A stretch of DNA of 64,000 nt from JASEGV01 sp947085405 (lineage in GTDB: Bacteria > Bacteroidota > Ignavibacteria > UBA10030 > BY39): assembly GCA_947085405.1 (NCBI GenBank), contig CAMTWO010000003.1, positions 54,157 through 118,156 of the forward strand, read 5' to 3'. Positions 1 to 8,599 of the stretch are shown in pieces. The notes under the pieces are model-generated. The model searched no databases and was not told where the DNA came from. It worked only from the letters and a program-made list of their open reading frames with translations. How positions within the stretch are numbered: position 1 is the stretch's first letter; the number at the start of each line of letters is the position of its first letter. A program made the position numbers and the translations under genes.

Positions 1-86
1 TTAATCTCTTCTGCAAGTTCCTTAACAGTTATAAGTTCCCCATTTCTATACCCAGGAACACCATTGCTGTCCATATTATTTTTCAA
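1..86 (-). CDS. 5' end of an unidentified protein, cut by window edge
   Basis: An open frame runs off the left edge of the window on the minus strand. The best start is TTG at 86, because a GGAG Shine-Dalgarno at 95-98 sits 8 bases upstream and a stop codon lies just before it. An in-frame ATG at 74 is the alternative but has poorer spacing. The visible peptide from the ATG begins MDSNGVPGYRNGELITV and ends KELAEEI, which could be the start of a helix-turn-helix or excisionase-type fold (ITVKELAEE is a common opening), but 28 codons are too few to identify it. Confidence 0.45.
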   Translation of the reverse strand, partial: MKNNMDSNGVPGYRNGELITVKELAEEI

Positions 87-106
87 TTTTCACACTCCTA
101 CATTAT

Positions 107-214
107 GCAAATAAAAATCCCTTGCCCCCGCTTGCAAACCGCTTATGCACGGTCTTCCGTCAACTGACGGAAACGGAAACAAGGATATTAATATTTTTTC
201 ATAAGATATTTGCA
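107..214. repeat. Dispersed repeat copy 1, conserved flanks with hairpin core
   Basis: About 108 bp that align with 875-982. Both copies share a left flank (ATAAAAATCC then TTGCC), a TGCAAA and CTTATG block, and a right flank (AAGGATATT, AATATTTTT, TCATAA, ATATTT, TGCA). The middle differs: here it carries a perfect 18-bp palindrome at 155-172 (TTCCGTCA/TGACGGAA arms). Each copy lies just upstream of a minus-strand gene start, so a leader role is possible. Confidence 0.6.
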
Positions 215-292
215 TGTTATTGTATATTAAAAACAAAAATTCATTTTATAATTAATTAAGCATATCAACTTTTACGGTTGCACAACAATAGC

Positions 293-865
293 TTATTTTA
301 TATCTACAGATATTGGATAATAACCTTGAACCGTAACCCGTCCACTACTCGCATCAAATAAAACGCACCAATAATATTTATAAACATACTTTTTATAATA
401 TTCTGGTGTTTTTTTGGGTGAACTATACCGTTTTATTGAATCGTGCAATGAGTATTGTTCCAAAGAAGTTTTAAGATATTCTTTTCTTTCATTTAATTTA
501 TCAAGAAAATTTTGTTTTTTCTTTTCGCTAATACTATTATCATATTCAGCTTGGGCATTTGCTACCTTTGCTGAATCATACGATTTGTTAAATAAACTTT
601 GTTCATATTCCTTTTGAAATATATAAACAATTTTATTTTCTGTTTTTTCATTTTTAGCATATTCCCATCTGACATACATTAATTGACCTTTAGTATCTAC
701 ACTGTAAATATCATCTAAATCATTTAGCTCAGTAAAACCCCTACTTATAGATGTTGGTCTTCCTAAAACTGCTTGAACTTCTTCATAAGTCATACCAATT
801 TTTACTCTACTCGTTTGACTGTTAACCAGCATGGTTGCCATAATAAATAGAATCAATTGTTTCAT
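293..865 (-). CDS. BamE/SmpA-like exported protein
   Basis: 190 residues. A hydrophobic signal peptide (KQLILFIMATMLVNSQ) is followed by a VKIGMTYEEVQAVLGRPTS motif, the signature opening of the BamE/SmpA/OmlA fold found in small periplasmic or outer-membrane proteins. The rest is charged, low complexity and Lys/Tyr-rich, with no lipobox Cys. The start is set at the second Met (865) because GAGGT sits about 6 bases upstream; a Met four codons earlier overlaps that ribosome site. It stands alone between two copies of a structured repeat. The fold call rests on the motif only; a role in outer-membrane assembly is not shown. Confidence 0.6.
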   Translation of the reverse strand: MKQLILFIMATMLVNSQTSRVKIGMTYEEVQAVLGRPTSISRGFTELNDLDDIYSVDTKGQLMYVRWEYAKNEKTENKIVYIFQKEYEQSLFNKSYDSAKVANAQAEYDNSISEKKKQNFLDKLNERKEYLKTSLEQYSLHDSIKRYSSPKKTPEYYKKYVYKYYWCVLFDASSGRVTVQGYYPISVDIK

Positions 866-874
866 CACACACCT

Positions 875-982
875 CATAAATAAAAATCCATTGCCGGCTG
901 CAAAACCTTATGAGATAGGCTTCACCCCGAAGGGTAAACAGGCAAAGGATATTTAATATTTTTCTCATAAAATATTTTGCAA
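875..982. repeat. Dispersed repeat copy 2, conserved flanks with hairpin core
   Basis: Second copy of the element at 107-214. The flanks are conserved but the core differs: here TTCACCCCGAAGGGTAAA forms a CCCTTCGGGG-type stem instead of the CCGTCA/TGACGG stem. It begins 10 bp upstream of the BamE-like start codon, so it may form part of that gene's leader. Confidence 0.6.
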
Positions 983-1303
983 TTATCTCATACAAATATA
1001 AGATAATTTCAAAGCCATTACAATGAGAAATAATTTATTTACGAAATGATTTAACTTATTAAACGGAAGGCGAAGCCACTGAACCAAAGGCTCAATATTA
1101 CCGAGATACTAATTTTTACCGTTTTAAATACTTCTATTTCTTTCAAATTTCAATTATAAGCAATCTTCATTTCTGAAGGAAATTTGTCCGTGCATTGAGT
1201 CGCTTTGTAAGTGTGCATATCATTCGGTCATTTCTGTTTTATATACACATTGTTTATATTTAAAAAAATAAATATCTTTCAAATAATAATTGAGGGCATC
1301 ACA
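983..1303. other. Divergent intergenic region, no gene seen
   Basis: AT-rich spacer between the BamE-like gene (minus) and the Cys-rich gene (plus). I see short GC-rich patches (GAAGGCGAAGCC near 1068) but no convincing ORF, tRNA or terminator. The promoters of both neighbours must lie here or in the adjoining repeat. Confidence 0.5.
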
Positions 1304-2209
1304 ATGGGATTGTTAAAAAAAATATTGGATATTGTAAAGCCTGGTGGACAGGTTAATAAATTGGAAGAAACTAATTCTAATTCATTTTTAGTAAAATTAG
1401 AAGGATTTCGACCATATCAAATTACAAAAAATGAGTTGCAAAAAAGAATAAAAAATAATTTTGTTAATCAACTTAATTATATAATTTCCCAATTAGCCTC
1501 TGTTGGAAATACCAAATCATACGAAGATGTTAGTGTTGCAATAGAATTCTATATCAAATCCATTGCTTTAATGAGATATGTCAAATACATTCACAATATA
1601 GATTATAATAACCGCGATTTAGCTCATCATGTAGATAGGATTAGAATACTTTCGAATAAGTTAAAAAAACAAGAATTAGGAATTTCATGTTTAACTTGGT
1701 ATAAAAATTCTGAATGCTGGTTAATAGGTTTTCAAAACAGCCCAACTCTTCATAACAAATTTGAAACAAGTCTGAATAAATATGAAAACTCACATATCCT
1801 TAAATCTTTTGATAATATTTTAGATACATACAAATCATGGATTGACTCTCAAATGATGGAAATAGAAAATGAATCCTTTATTGAAGAAAAAGTGAAACAT
1901 GGAAATTTTCATTTAGGTTCTGATTGTAGAAAGAATAATTGCAAAATATGTTCTAAATTTGATGGAATTGATGCTGATGATTATCCCCTTTTAGAAGACA
2001 TCCAACCAAGCACACCAATGTATGAATGTGAACTTAAAAATGAAGATGATGAATCTCTCTGTGATTGTTGGATAGATAGAAAGATATTTCGAATTGATTT
2101 GAAAAAACAAATTGAGCTTTTAGAGAAAGAAGAGGCAGGCTTATTAAACTGTAAGCATGAAGAAGGAAAAGAATATGTTTGTAAGCACTGTGGGCTGTTA
2201 ATGAAATGA
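1304..2209 (+). CDS. Unknown protein with C-terminal Cys clusters
   Basis: 301 residues. The start is ATG 1304 because GAGGG at 1293-1296 gives ideal spacing; a longer frame upstream is an AT-rich extension. Residues 1-190 are probably helical and match no family I recognise. The C-terminal third has nine cysteines: C208, C213, C216, C242, C253, C255, C283, C293 and C296, with CxxC pairs at 213/216 and 293/296. This suggests one or two zinc-binding knuckles. It is the only plus-strand gene in the first 31 kb and neighbours a broken integrase, which fits an accessory cargo gene. Function is not known. Confidence 0.6.
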   Translation: MGLLKKILDIVKPGGQVNKLEETNSNSFLVKLEGFRPYQITKNELQKRIKNNFVNQLNYIISQLASVGNTKSYEDVSVAIEFYIKSIALMRYVKYIHNIDYNNRDLAHHVDRIRILSNKLKKQELGISCLTWYKNSECWLIGFQNSPTLHNKFETSLNKYENSHILKSFDNILDTYKSWIDSQMMEIENESFIEEKVKHGNFHLGSDCRKNNCKICSKFDGIDADDYPLLEDIQPSTPMYECELKNEDDESLCDCWIDRKIFRIDLKKQIELLEKEEAGLLNCKHEEGKEYVCKHCGLLMK

Positions 2210-2309
2210 ATTATTCAAATATACAGTCCCATGTAATTTTACAACGTTTCGCATAAGAAAATATCTTCATCAAATACATCAGTGAAAAGATTGTTAAATA
2301 TAACCAGAC

Positions 2310-2923
2310 TTAATTGAAGCCTATCTTATTAACTACCTCATTTAGCTCCGATGCTGCAAGGTGTGAATATACTCCCGTTGTTTTTACGCTGCTATGCCCT
2401 AACAACTTTTGAACCTGATATATATTTGCACCGCTCTGAACCAACCACATTGCATTCGTATGTCCAAGCTGTGAAAGTGTAACGCTTCATTAGGTCCCAA
2501 CTCCCGCACATACTTTTTAAACTTATGGGATACATAACTCTCGTTTAACTTATAACCGTTTTTATTAAAAACATAGCCCCCTTGTAATGCCGGTTGTAGT
2601 GTTGACCGTCTTATAAACATTCGATAAACATCTGCACCCATCGGAAGCACCCGCACCTTGCCCGATTTCGTTTGAAACGTTCCTGAATTTTCAACCGTTA
2701 TAAGTTTACGCTGTAAGTCCACCGCTTGCCAACGCAAGTTTATTATTTCACCTAATCGCAAACCGGTTAATGCAGCAAATAAGAAAATATCTTTAAGCAC
2801 TATGTCCGTCGGCTGACGGATTGCATTCATTAGCTTTTGAAAATCTTCTCTTGTTAGATATGTAGGCAACTGCTCCATCGTCAGCAGTAGCTTCTTCGGT
2901 TGAGACTTGGGCTTTATTCTCAA
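2310..2923 (-). pseudogene. Frameshifted, N-truncated tyrosine recombinase
   Basis: Integrase catalytic domain broken by one frameshift near 2474. Before it the frame encodes ALTGLRLGEIINLRW (first catalytic Arg), a TKSGKVRVLPM hairpin Lys and HFHSL. After it another frame gives HTNAMWLVQSGANIY, LLGHSSVKTT and VYSHLAAS (nucleophile Tyr), ending at TAA 2310. One missing base, which would restore an HxLRH motif, joins the two. The N-terminal core-binding domain is absent: an in-frame stop lies only 11 codons upstream of the TTG start. A TCCGTCGGCTGACGGA palindrome (2805-2820) sits inside the frame. A dead recombinase, or a sequencing indel on top of a truncation. Confidence 0.8.
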
Positions 2924-3125
2924 CGTCCCAATCAGCTTCGCGGAGCAAACGATCTATTACTATTCAGGAATCAGTTTCGCGTGTCATTTATCGAATCATA
3001 TAAAAAAAAGTTTTTTTCCCATAGTTAATTATTAGGGTTCAATAAACATAATATTACAAAAATTCTACAAGAATGAGAATGGCAATTTATTATGAGTCAA
3101 CTGGCTCAACCAAAAAAGCTAATCA

Positions 3126-3398
3126 TTAACCCTTCGCCATCCCTTGAACAGGCGTTTTTACAGACTTTTCCTTCCTTTTGTACAAAATTCCTACAGGGAT
3201 TATAACACAATACCCCAAGATAAGTAAAATCGGAGCCAAGACTAACGGGCTAAATCCTTCCACCGTTGGGACGGATAAAGCTATATATCCGACTATAATA
3301 ACAAGAAGTCCGATTCCTAAGATGATATAATTTATCTTCTCTAATGGAAAAATTAATTCTGTTTTTTTGTGAACTTTCGATTTTATTACTTTTGCCAT
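3126..3398 (-). CDS. DUF3098-type small membrane protein
   Basis: 90 residues: a Lys-rich N-terminus, two membrane helices (about 24-43 and 51-72) and a basic C-terminal tail. The pattern KINYIILGIGLLVIIVGY followed by a second helix beginning LVLAPILLILGY matches DUF3098, a small inner-membrane family typical of Bacteroidota whose function is unknown. It lies 54 bp downstream of lolD on the same strand and may be the last gene of the lipoprotein-transport operon. Confidence 0.65.
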   Translation of the reverse strand: MAKVIKSKVHKKTELIFPLEKINYIILGIGLLVIIVGYIALSVPTVEGFSPLVLAPILLILGYCVIIPVGILYKRKEKSVKTPVQGMAKG

Positions 3399-3452
3399 TT
3401 TATTTCCTTAATTTTTCTGTGTTAATTTAAAAAATATTAGGTTAAAAACCAA

Positions 3453-4145
3453 TTATAGTTGAAAAAGTTTTCCATCCTCAATTCGCAAAACACGATGCGA
3501 ACGGCGAGCTAAATTTTCGTTATGAGTAGCTATTATGAATGTTTGCTTGTTCTCTTTATTTAATCTCTGAATAAGTGAGAATAACTCTTCCGAAGTAGCA
3601 GAATCTAAATTACCCGTCAGCTCATCAGCTAAAACAACTTTTGGTTTATTAACGATTGCTCTGGCGATTGCGATACGCTGTTGCTCGCCACCGGATAATT
3701 CGCTCGGCTTATGGTTTGACCGCTCGGCTAAACCAACAAGGGGTAAAACCGACTTGGCGCTATCTTGGGCAGCCGTCAAAGTTTTTCCGAGAATCATTTG
3801 CGGCATTGCTACATTTTCAAGCGCAGTGAACTCAGGCAACAGATGATGAAATTGAAAAACGAAACCTACTTCCTTAGCCCGCAGTCTCGCTAGAGATTCA
3901 TCGTTGAGTTCGGAAATATTTTTCTCTCCCCAATAAACTTCTCCTTCGGACGGTTTATCTAATCCGCCGAGTATGTGCAGAAGTGTACTTTTACCGGCAC
4001 CCGATGAACCGACAATCGAAACAATTTCACCCTCATAAATTTCTAAATCAATACCTCTAAGAACTTGAAGAAAACTATTTGACTTTTTGTCGGTAATAAA
4101 TTTCTTTCGAATATTTGAACAGCGAATAATTATTTGTTTTTCCAT
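3453..4145 (-). CDS. lolD: Lipoprotein-release ABC transporter ATPase LolD
   Basis: 230 residues, the normal LolD length. Walker A is GSSGAGKSTL, the Q-loop region is FVFQFHHLLPEFTALENV, and the signature is LSGGEQQR. It would power extraction of mature lipoproteins from the inner membrane together with the two permeases encoded just upstream (1-bp gap). One oddity is that the segment after Walker B reads LADELTGNLDS where almost all family members have ADEPTGNLD. The catalytic Glu is kept, so activity is likely. A MacB-type ATPase is the alternative, but the LolC/E-type partners favour LolD. Confidence 0.88.
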   Translation of the reverse strand: MEKQIIIRCSNIRKKFITDKKSNSFLQVLRGIDLEIYEGEIVSIVGSSGAGKSTLLHILGGLDKPSEGEVYWGEKNISELNDESLARLRAKEVGFVFQFHHLLPEFTALENVAMPQMILGKTLTAAQDSAKSVLPLVGLAERSNHKPSELSGGEQQRIAIARAIVNKPKVVLADELTGNLDSATSEELFSLIQRLNKENKQTFIIATHNENLARRSHRVLRIEDGKLFQL

Positions 4146-4146
4146 A

Positions 4147-5376
4147 TCACTCCCATCTTATTGATTCAATCGGAATTATTTTTGATGCACGCCGGGCTGG
4201 GAAATATGATGCTAGAAGAGTCAGTATCATACAGGCGGCTGTTACTGTAACAAAATCGATTAGGTGCACCTCGACCGGAATTGCCGGAATAATATAAACT
4301 GTCTGGTCGAGTGGAAATAAATGATATTGTTGTTGTAAGAATATCAAAACCAATCCGAGAATAATTCCCAACGCATTTCCAATCAGCCCGATCAGTATTC
4401 CTTCATACATAAAAATCCTGATTATGCTCTTTTGCGATGCACCCATTGATTGCAACACTCCGATGTCGCGCCGCTTTTCTATTACAGTCATATACAACGA
4501 ACCCAGCAAATTAAAACTTGCTACAAGTATTATCAAGCTTAATAAGATGTAAGCTATGTACCTTTCAATTTTCATCATCGAATATAAATCGGAATGCAAA
4601 TCGTACCAAGATGATATTTCAATACCCGATGGTAGTTTGTTTAGAAGATTTGATTTGAAGGATTCCGATTTATCGAGATCAATCAGCCGGGCTTCGACTC
4701 CGGAATACCGTCCACTCATCTCGAATAATATCTGTGCCGATTCAAGTGAGATATACGCAAATTGAGAATCGTACTCCTTGTTATTCGACTCGTAGATACC
4801 TGTAACTTTGAATTTTTTAACCGCAGGTGTGCTGAAAGGTGTTAACGTTGCAGAGAATGCATACGGACTAACCATATCCACAGAGTCGCCTACAACCGCC
4901 CCCAATCTATCTGATAGTGTCAAACCTAAAACGATTGAACTGTATTCTTTCGTATCTTTCAAAATAAAATCACCTAAAACAATTTTATCTTTTACACCCG
5001 AAACAGCGGCAATCTTTCCTTCATCTACTCCTCTGATAAATACGACTTTATTAAAAGCTTTAGAAATAATCATAGCTTTCCCGGAAATAAATGGTGAATA
5101 TCCCGAAACAAGTTTTTCGTTTTTTAATACATCCGACACAACATTGTAATTTTGCAAATCAATACCGCCTCTTTGTTCAATACGAATATGAGGATCGAAG
5201 CCGATTAAAATAGATGTAACAATTCCGGTAAAGCCGTTGAAAACCGACATCACAATCAGTAAAGCTGCAACTCCCACAGTAATTCCGATTATAGAAATAA
5301 AACTGATGATTGTAATGAAATGAATTTTTCGTTTCGAAGCGAGATATCTTCGCGCTATAAAATTTTCGAATCGCAT
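4147..5376 (-). CDS. LolC/LolE-type permease (second of operon)
   Basis: 409 residues. One N-terminal membrane helix (IISFISIIGITVGVAALLIV), a large periplasmic domain, then three C-terminal helices carrying the FtsX domain with the KRRDIGVLQSMGAS coupling segment. The start is ATG 5376, which overlaps the stop of the upstream permease in a TGATG junction, showing translational coupling; an in-frame extension further upstream is inside the neighbour and is not used. It pairs with the other permease and LolD to release lipoproteins toward the outer membrane. The sequence does not decide which permease is LolC and which LolE. Confidence 0.88.
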   Translation of the reverse strand: MRFENFIARRYLASKRKIHFITIISFISIIGITVGVAALLIVMSVFNGFTGIVTSILIGFDPHIRIEQRGGIDLQNYNVVSDVLKNEKLVSGYSPFISGKAMIISKAFNKVVFIRGVDEGKIAAVSGVKDKIVLGDFILKDTKEYSSIVLGLTLSDRLGAVVGDSVDMVSPYAFSATLTPFSTPAVKKFKVTGIYESNNKEYDSQFAYISLESAQILFEMSGRYSGVEARLIDLDKSESFKSNLLNKLPSGIEISSWYDLHSDLYSMMKIERYIAYILLSLIILVASFNLLGSLYMTVIEKRRDIGVLQSMGASQKSIIRIFMYEGILIGLIGNALGIILGLVLIFLQQQYHLFPLDQTVYIIPAIPVEVHLIDFVTVTAACMILTLLASYFPARRASKIIPIESIRWE

Positions 5377-6590
5377 CAACGAAACCTCAAGGTCGTTACG
5401 GCATCTAACTTTGCAGCAGCTTTTGAGGGAAGTAATGATGAAACGTAGCAAAGCAATAATACTATAGCACTTACTATTACAAAATTTTCCCACTTCAATA
5501 AAATTGGGACGGTGCTCATAAAATAAATATCGGATGGAAGCGAGAAAAATTGTAGCTCAAGCTGTAAGTAACATAGAGCGAAAGCTAATAGATTACCCAT
5601 TGCAACACCAATACCGGCAATAAACATACCTTGAATTAAAAATATTTTTTGAATATCAGAAGCACTTGAACCCAACGATTTCAGTATCCCGATATCTTGT
5701 GTCCGCTCTAAAACCATCATCAACAGCGTGCCGATGATGTTCACAATTGCTACGATTACAATTAAACCTAAAAGTATGGGCGCCGGTTTTTTTTGCAATT
5801 CAATCCAGGCAAATAGGTTCCGATAAAGTTGAGCTGCAGTCCGCACATAATGCGGATACTCTAAAACTTCCTGAATCTGATTTGCGATTGTTGTTGCTTT
5901 CGGAATACTATCCACCGTAACATCAAAGCCGAGAAAACTTTCGCCAAGTCCGAAGAGTCGCTGAGCGTCGCTGAGATGTGTGAACGCATACAAGTCGTCG
6001 TACTCAGCCATCCCTGATTCGAAAATCCCGGCTACAAAAAACACGGACGCACGCGGTTGATAGCTAACCTGCCCCGATGGTAAACCGAATACAATTACTT
6101 TATCGCCAACACCAACATCCAACTTACGTGCGAGCTTTTTCCCGATAACAATTTCCGATTTGTCAGATTTATTTTTCGAGAGATATTTTCCTTCTTTGAT
6201 GAACGATTTAATTTTCGATGGGTCGGTTTCTACTTCGATTCCTTTCAAAAAAATCCCATCAACATTAACACCTGCGCGAATCATCGCTTCTTTTGCAACG
6301 AAGGGGGAAATGCTTTGAACGTCAGGAACTTTTTCTTTCACTAAAGCAATTGATTTTTGATAATTGAAGAGAGGCTGCCCTTGAAATCCTTGCACTTGGA
6401 TGTGCGTCATAAACCCGAAAACTTTTTCCTTAATTTCTTTTTCAAAACCTCCCAATATCGAAAGTGTGATGATGAGAGCAGCGGTTCCCAACGTAACACC
6501 GATAATTGAGAAGCCGGTGATAAACGAGATGAACCTCGATTTACGGCTCGAAGAGATGTATCGTTTAGCTATGAACCATTTATAAGACAT
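5376..6590 (-). CDS. LolC/LolE-type permease (first of operon)
   Basis: 404 residues and paralogous to the downstream permease: FIAKRYISSSRKSRFISF opening, helix IIGVTLGTAALIITLSI, a periplasmic domain of about 220 residues, then an FtsX domain with ERTQDIGILKSLGSS and three helices. First gene of the permease-permease-ATPase operon. The promoter should lie in 6591-6787, which is filled with a low-complexity ATTTATG run and an imperfect palindrome. Confidence 0.88.
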   Translation of the reverse strand: MSYKWFIAKRYISSSRKSRFISFITGFSIIGVTLGTAALIITLSILGGFEKEIKEKVFGFMTHIQVQGFQGQPLFNYQKSIALVKEKVPDVQSISPFVAKEAMIRAGVNVDGIFLKGIEVETDPSKIKSFIKEGKYLSKNKSDKSEIVIGKKLARKLDVGVGDKVIVFGLPSGQVSYQPRASVFFVAGIFESGMAEYDDLYAFTHLSDAQRLFGLGESFLGFDVTVDSIPKATTIANQIQEVLEYPHYVRTAAQLYRNLFAWIELQKKPAPILLGLIVIVAIVNIIGTLLMMVLERTQDIGILKSLGSSASDIQKIFLIQGMFIAGIGVAMGNLLAFALCYLQLELQFFSLPSDIYFMSTVPILLKWENFVIVSAIVLLLCYVSSLLPSKAAAKLDAVTTLRFR

Positions 6591-6607
6591 TAGGAAGGAT
6601 TATAGAT

Positions 6608-6787
6608 TTATGATTTATGATTTATGATTTATGATTTAAGTTTTAAGACCAATTACTAAGTTTAATAAACAGTTATTAGTTTCTGGTTCTTGGTTTTAGT
6701 TAATAGGTTAGTAGTTATGGTTCAAAGGCTTCACAAACCATCAACTAATAACCAAAACCAATAACTTTACCTGCTCTCTGGTTCAGC
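6608..6787. repeat. ATTTATG run plus imperfect palindrome, copy 1
   Basis: 6608-6640 is a short tandem run of TGATTTA units. It is followed by a segment of about 130 bp whose left half (TTAGTTTCTGGTTCTTGG, GTTATGG) is roughly complementary to its right half (CAACTAATAACCAAAACC), so it can fold into a long AT-rich hairpin. A related segment lies at 9795-9930. It fills the gap between the Lol operon and the UreH-like gene. Confidence 0.5.
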
Positions 6788-7417
6788 TCAAATAAAATAC
6801 AAGAATAAGCCAGTTAGCGCGATTGTCCCGCCTGCCATTGCGTGCGAAAACTTTTCGGCAAAGCTATGTTTAATTAATTGAAAACCCGAATAACCTAACA
6901 GACTTTGTCCGACCATCATTACGAGTGTAACTGCTCCGAAAACTCCGGCTACTGTTGCTATGCCCGCCCAACCGTAAGCAGTTGCTAAAAACATAAGCGG
7001 GATTAGAGGTTCGCAAGGACCGAGAACGAAAACTGCAAACAAAGTCCAAACGGTTACAACTTTCTTTTTTGATAAATCGGGCATGTGTGAATGGTGATGC
7101 CTTGCGTTTTTCAATCCCCACAAAGCATAGGCGACGCCGAAACCAATGAGTAAATAAACACCGATTTCGCCGCGTGTTGATTCGATACCTTCAAGATGGA
7201 TTGAAGCAACTCCGGCTAAAATTCCGATTGCACCTAATAAAATGGATGAGCCCACATGACCAAGTCCGGCTATAAAAGCTACTAACGAAAGGCGTGGTTT
7301 AGTCCATTTTTGTGCTTTGCCAATCATCACGAAAGGAAGCCAGTGGTCGGGTGCGAATGCGTGCACTATTCCGATGGTGATTGTCGATATGATTAATGCT
7401 GAGAATGAGTCTGCCAT
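6788..7417 (-). CDS. UreH/TauE-like integral membrane protein
   Basis: 209 residues with about six membrane helices. Helix one carries GIVHAFAPDHWLPF, the HAxxPDH motif of UreH/RcnA/HupE-like transporters. A cytoplasmic loop has a His cluster (ARHHHSHMPD), and a Pro/Cys-containing GPCEPLIPL segment lies in helix four. These features suggest export or sensing of a divalent metal such as nickel or cobalt, as in UreH-type proteins; the sulfite exporter TauE/SafE annotation is the usual alternative. No urease or hydrogenase gene is present in the window. It is preceded by prfB on the same strand but separated by a palindromic repeat. Confidence 0.6.
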   Translation of the reverse strand: MADSFSALIISTITIGIVHAFAPDHWLPFVMIGKAQKWTKPRLSLVAFIAGLGHVGSSILLGAIGILAGVASIHLEGIESTRGEIGVYLLIGFGVAYALWGLKNARHHHSHMPDLSKKKVVTVWTLFAVFVLGPCEPLIPLMFLATAYGWAGIATVAGVFGAVTLVMMVGQSLLGYSGFQLIKHSFAEKFSHAMAGGTIALTGLFLYFI

Positions 7418-7435
7418 AAAATACCTATGAAAATT

Positions 7436-7498
7436 TTAGATTTTTCCGCCAGAGGCGGATTCGCCTTCGGTGAAAGATTTATGATTTATGATTTATTT
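7436..7498. repeat. CCGCCAGAGGCGG palindromic repeat with ATTTATG tail
   Basis: TTAGATTTTTCCGCC, AGAGGCGGATTCGCC and TTCGGTGAAAGATT followed by an ATGATTTATGATTTA run. A near-identical copy lies at 27843-27906. The core forms nested hairpins (CCGCC/GGCGG and CGCCTTCGGTG). Located between prfB and the UreH-like gene, it overlaps the prfB stop and could act as a terminator. Confidence 0.65.
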
Positions 7499-8597
7499 TG
7501 TTTGTCCGAACTCCATCAAATAACTTTTTATAAACTCATCGATGTCGCCGTCCATTACAGATTGAACGTTACTTGTTTCTACATCTGTGCGATGGTCTTT
7601 TACCATATTGTAAGGGTGGAAAACATAAGAACGAATCTGACTTCCCCACTCGATTTTCTTTTTAGTGCTTTCAATTGCACTCAAGCGGGCTTCTTCTTCT
7701 TCTTTTCTTAATTGATACAGTCGTGACTTCAACATCTTCATCGCGCGTTCTTTGTTTTGGAATTGCGATCGCTCCTGCTGACACGCAACCACGACTCCGC
7801 TAGGAAGATGCCTGATTCTAACAGCCGTTTCTACTTTATTTACATTTTGTCCCCCTTTGCCGCCAGCCCGGTAAGTGTCGAACTCAAGGTCGGCGGGATT
7901 GATCTCAATCTCAACGTCATCTTCAATTTCGGGATACACAAATACCGAAGCGAAAGAGGTATGCCGGCGTGCATTAGAATCGAACGGAGAGATTCGCACT
8001 AAACGGTGAACACCGCTTTCGGCTTTGAGATGCCCGTAAGCAAATGAACCTTGAACTTCTATGGTAGCACTTTTGATTCCGGCGCCATCACCTTCCAGTT
8101 CATCTAAAAGAAAAGTTTTAAAACCTCGCTTTTCACTCCAGCGCAGATACATCCGCAAAAGCATCTCAGCCCAGTCCTGAGCTTCGGTTCCACCGGCTCC
8201 TGAATGTATTGTGAGAATTGCATTCTTGTTATCATCTTCGCCGCTGAGCATATTGCGGAACTCCAAATCGGATGTAAGGTTTTCGACGAGATAGATTTCA
8301 GAATCGATTTCTTTTTCGTACGATTCATCGGCTGCTTCTTCAGCAAGCTCAACGAGTGTATTCAGGTCGCCGATTTTATTATTAATCTTATACCATCCTT
8401 CAGTCCACTCCTTAAGCCCGCTTATTTGCTGCATTACTTTTTGTGCGTTAATGTTATCGTTCCAGAAATCGGGCGAATGACTTTTATTTTCTAACTCAGA
8501 AATTTTTTGTTCTTTTGCATCGAGGTCAAAGATACCCCCTGAGGTTGGTGAGTCGTTCGGATAATTGTTTTATTTTTTCTTTTTGGTTTTCAAACAT
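7493..8597 (-). CDS. prfB: Peptide chain release factor 2 with +1 programmed frameshift
   Basis: Release factor 2 ends translation at UGA and UAA codons. The start is ATG 8597. Frame one runs 23 codons to TGA 8526-8528; ribosomes shift +1 and continue in the frame 8527 to 7493, giving 367 residues, close to the usual 365. The main frame has the SPF anticodon-like tripeptide (VRISPFDSNARRHTSF) and the GGQ catalytic loop (AGGKGGQNVNKVETAV). The frame split is the classic autoregulatory mechanism and not a defect. The upstream AtuA-domain gene stops 2 bp before this start, so the two are probably co-transcribed. Confidence 0.95.
8525..8540 (-). promoter_or_regulatory. prfB: prfB programmed +1 frameshift site
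   Basis: On the minus strand the sequence reads AGGGGGTATCTTTGAC: an internal Shine-Dalgarno AGGGGG, then TAT, slippery CTT and the in-frame stop TGA followed by C. This is identical to the well-known RF2 frameshift cassette. Low RF2 levels stall the UGA and favour the shift, making the factor control its own synthesis. Confidence 0.95.
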
Positions 8598-8599
8598 AG

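Noticed and set aside
4147..5493. Longer start for the second Lol permease
   Set aside because: The extra 39 codons lie in the upstream permease gene; the TGATG junction at 5376 is the natural start.
7443..7480. Riboswitch-like fold before the UreH-like gene
   Set aside because: It lies 3' of prfB and upstream of the UreH-like start only on the wrong side (that gene reads left from 7417 with 19 bp between); an identical copy at 27843 shows that it is a dispersed repeat.
8434..8597. prfB frame break as a pseudogene
   Set aside because: The break is the standard RF2 frameshift cassette AGGGGGTATCTTTGAC and not damage.
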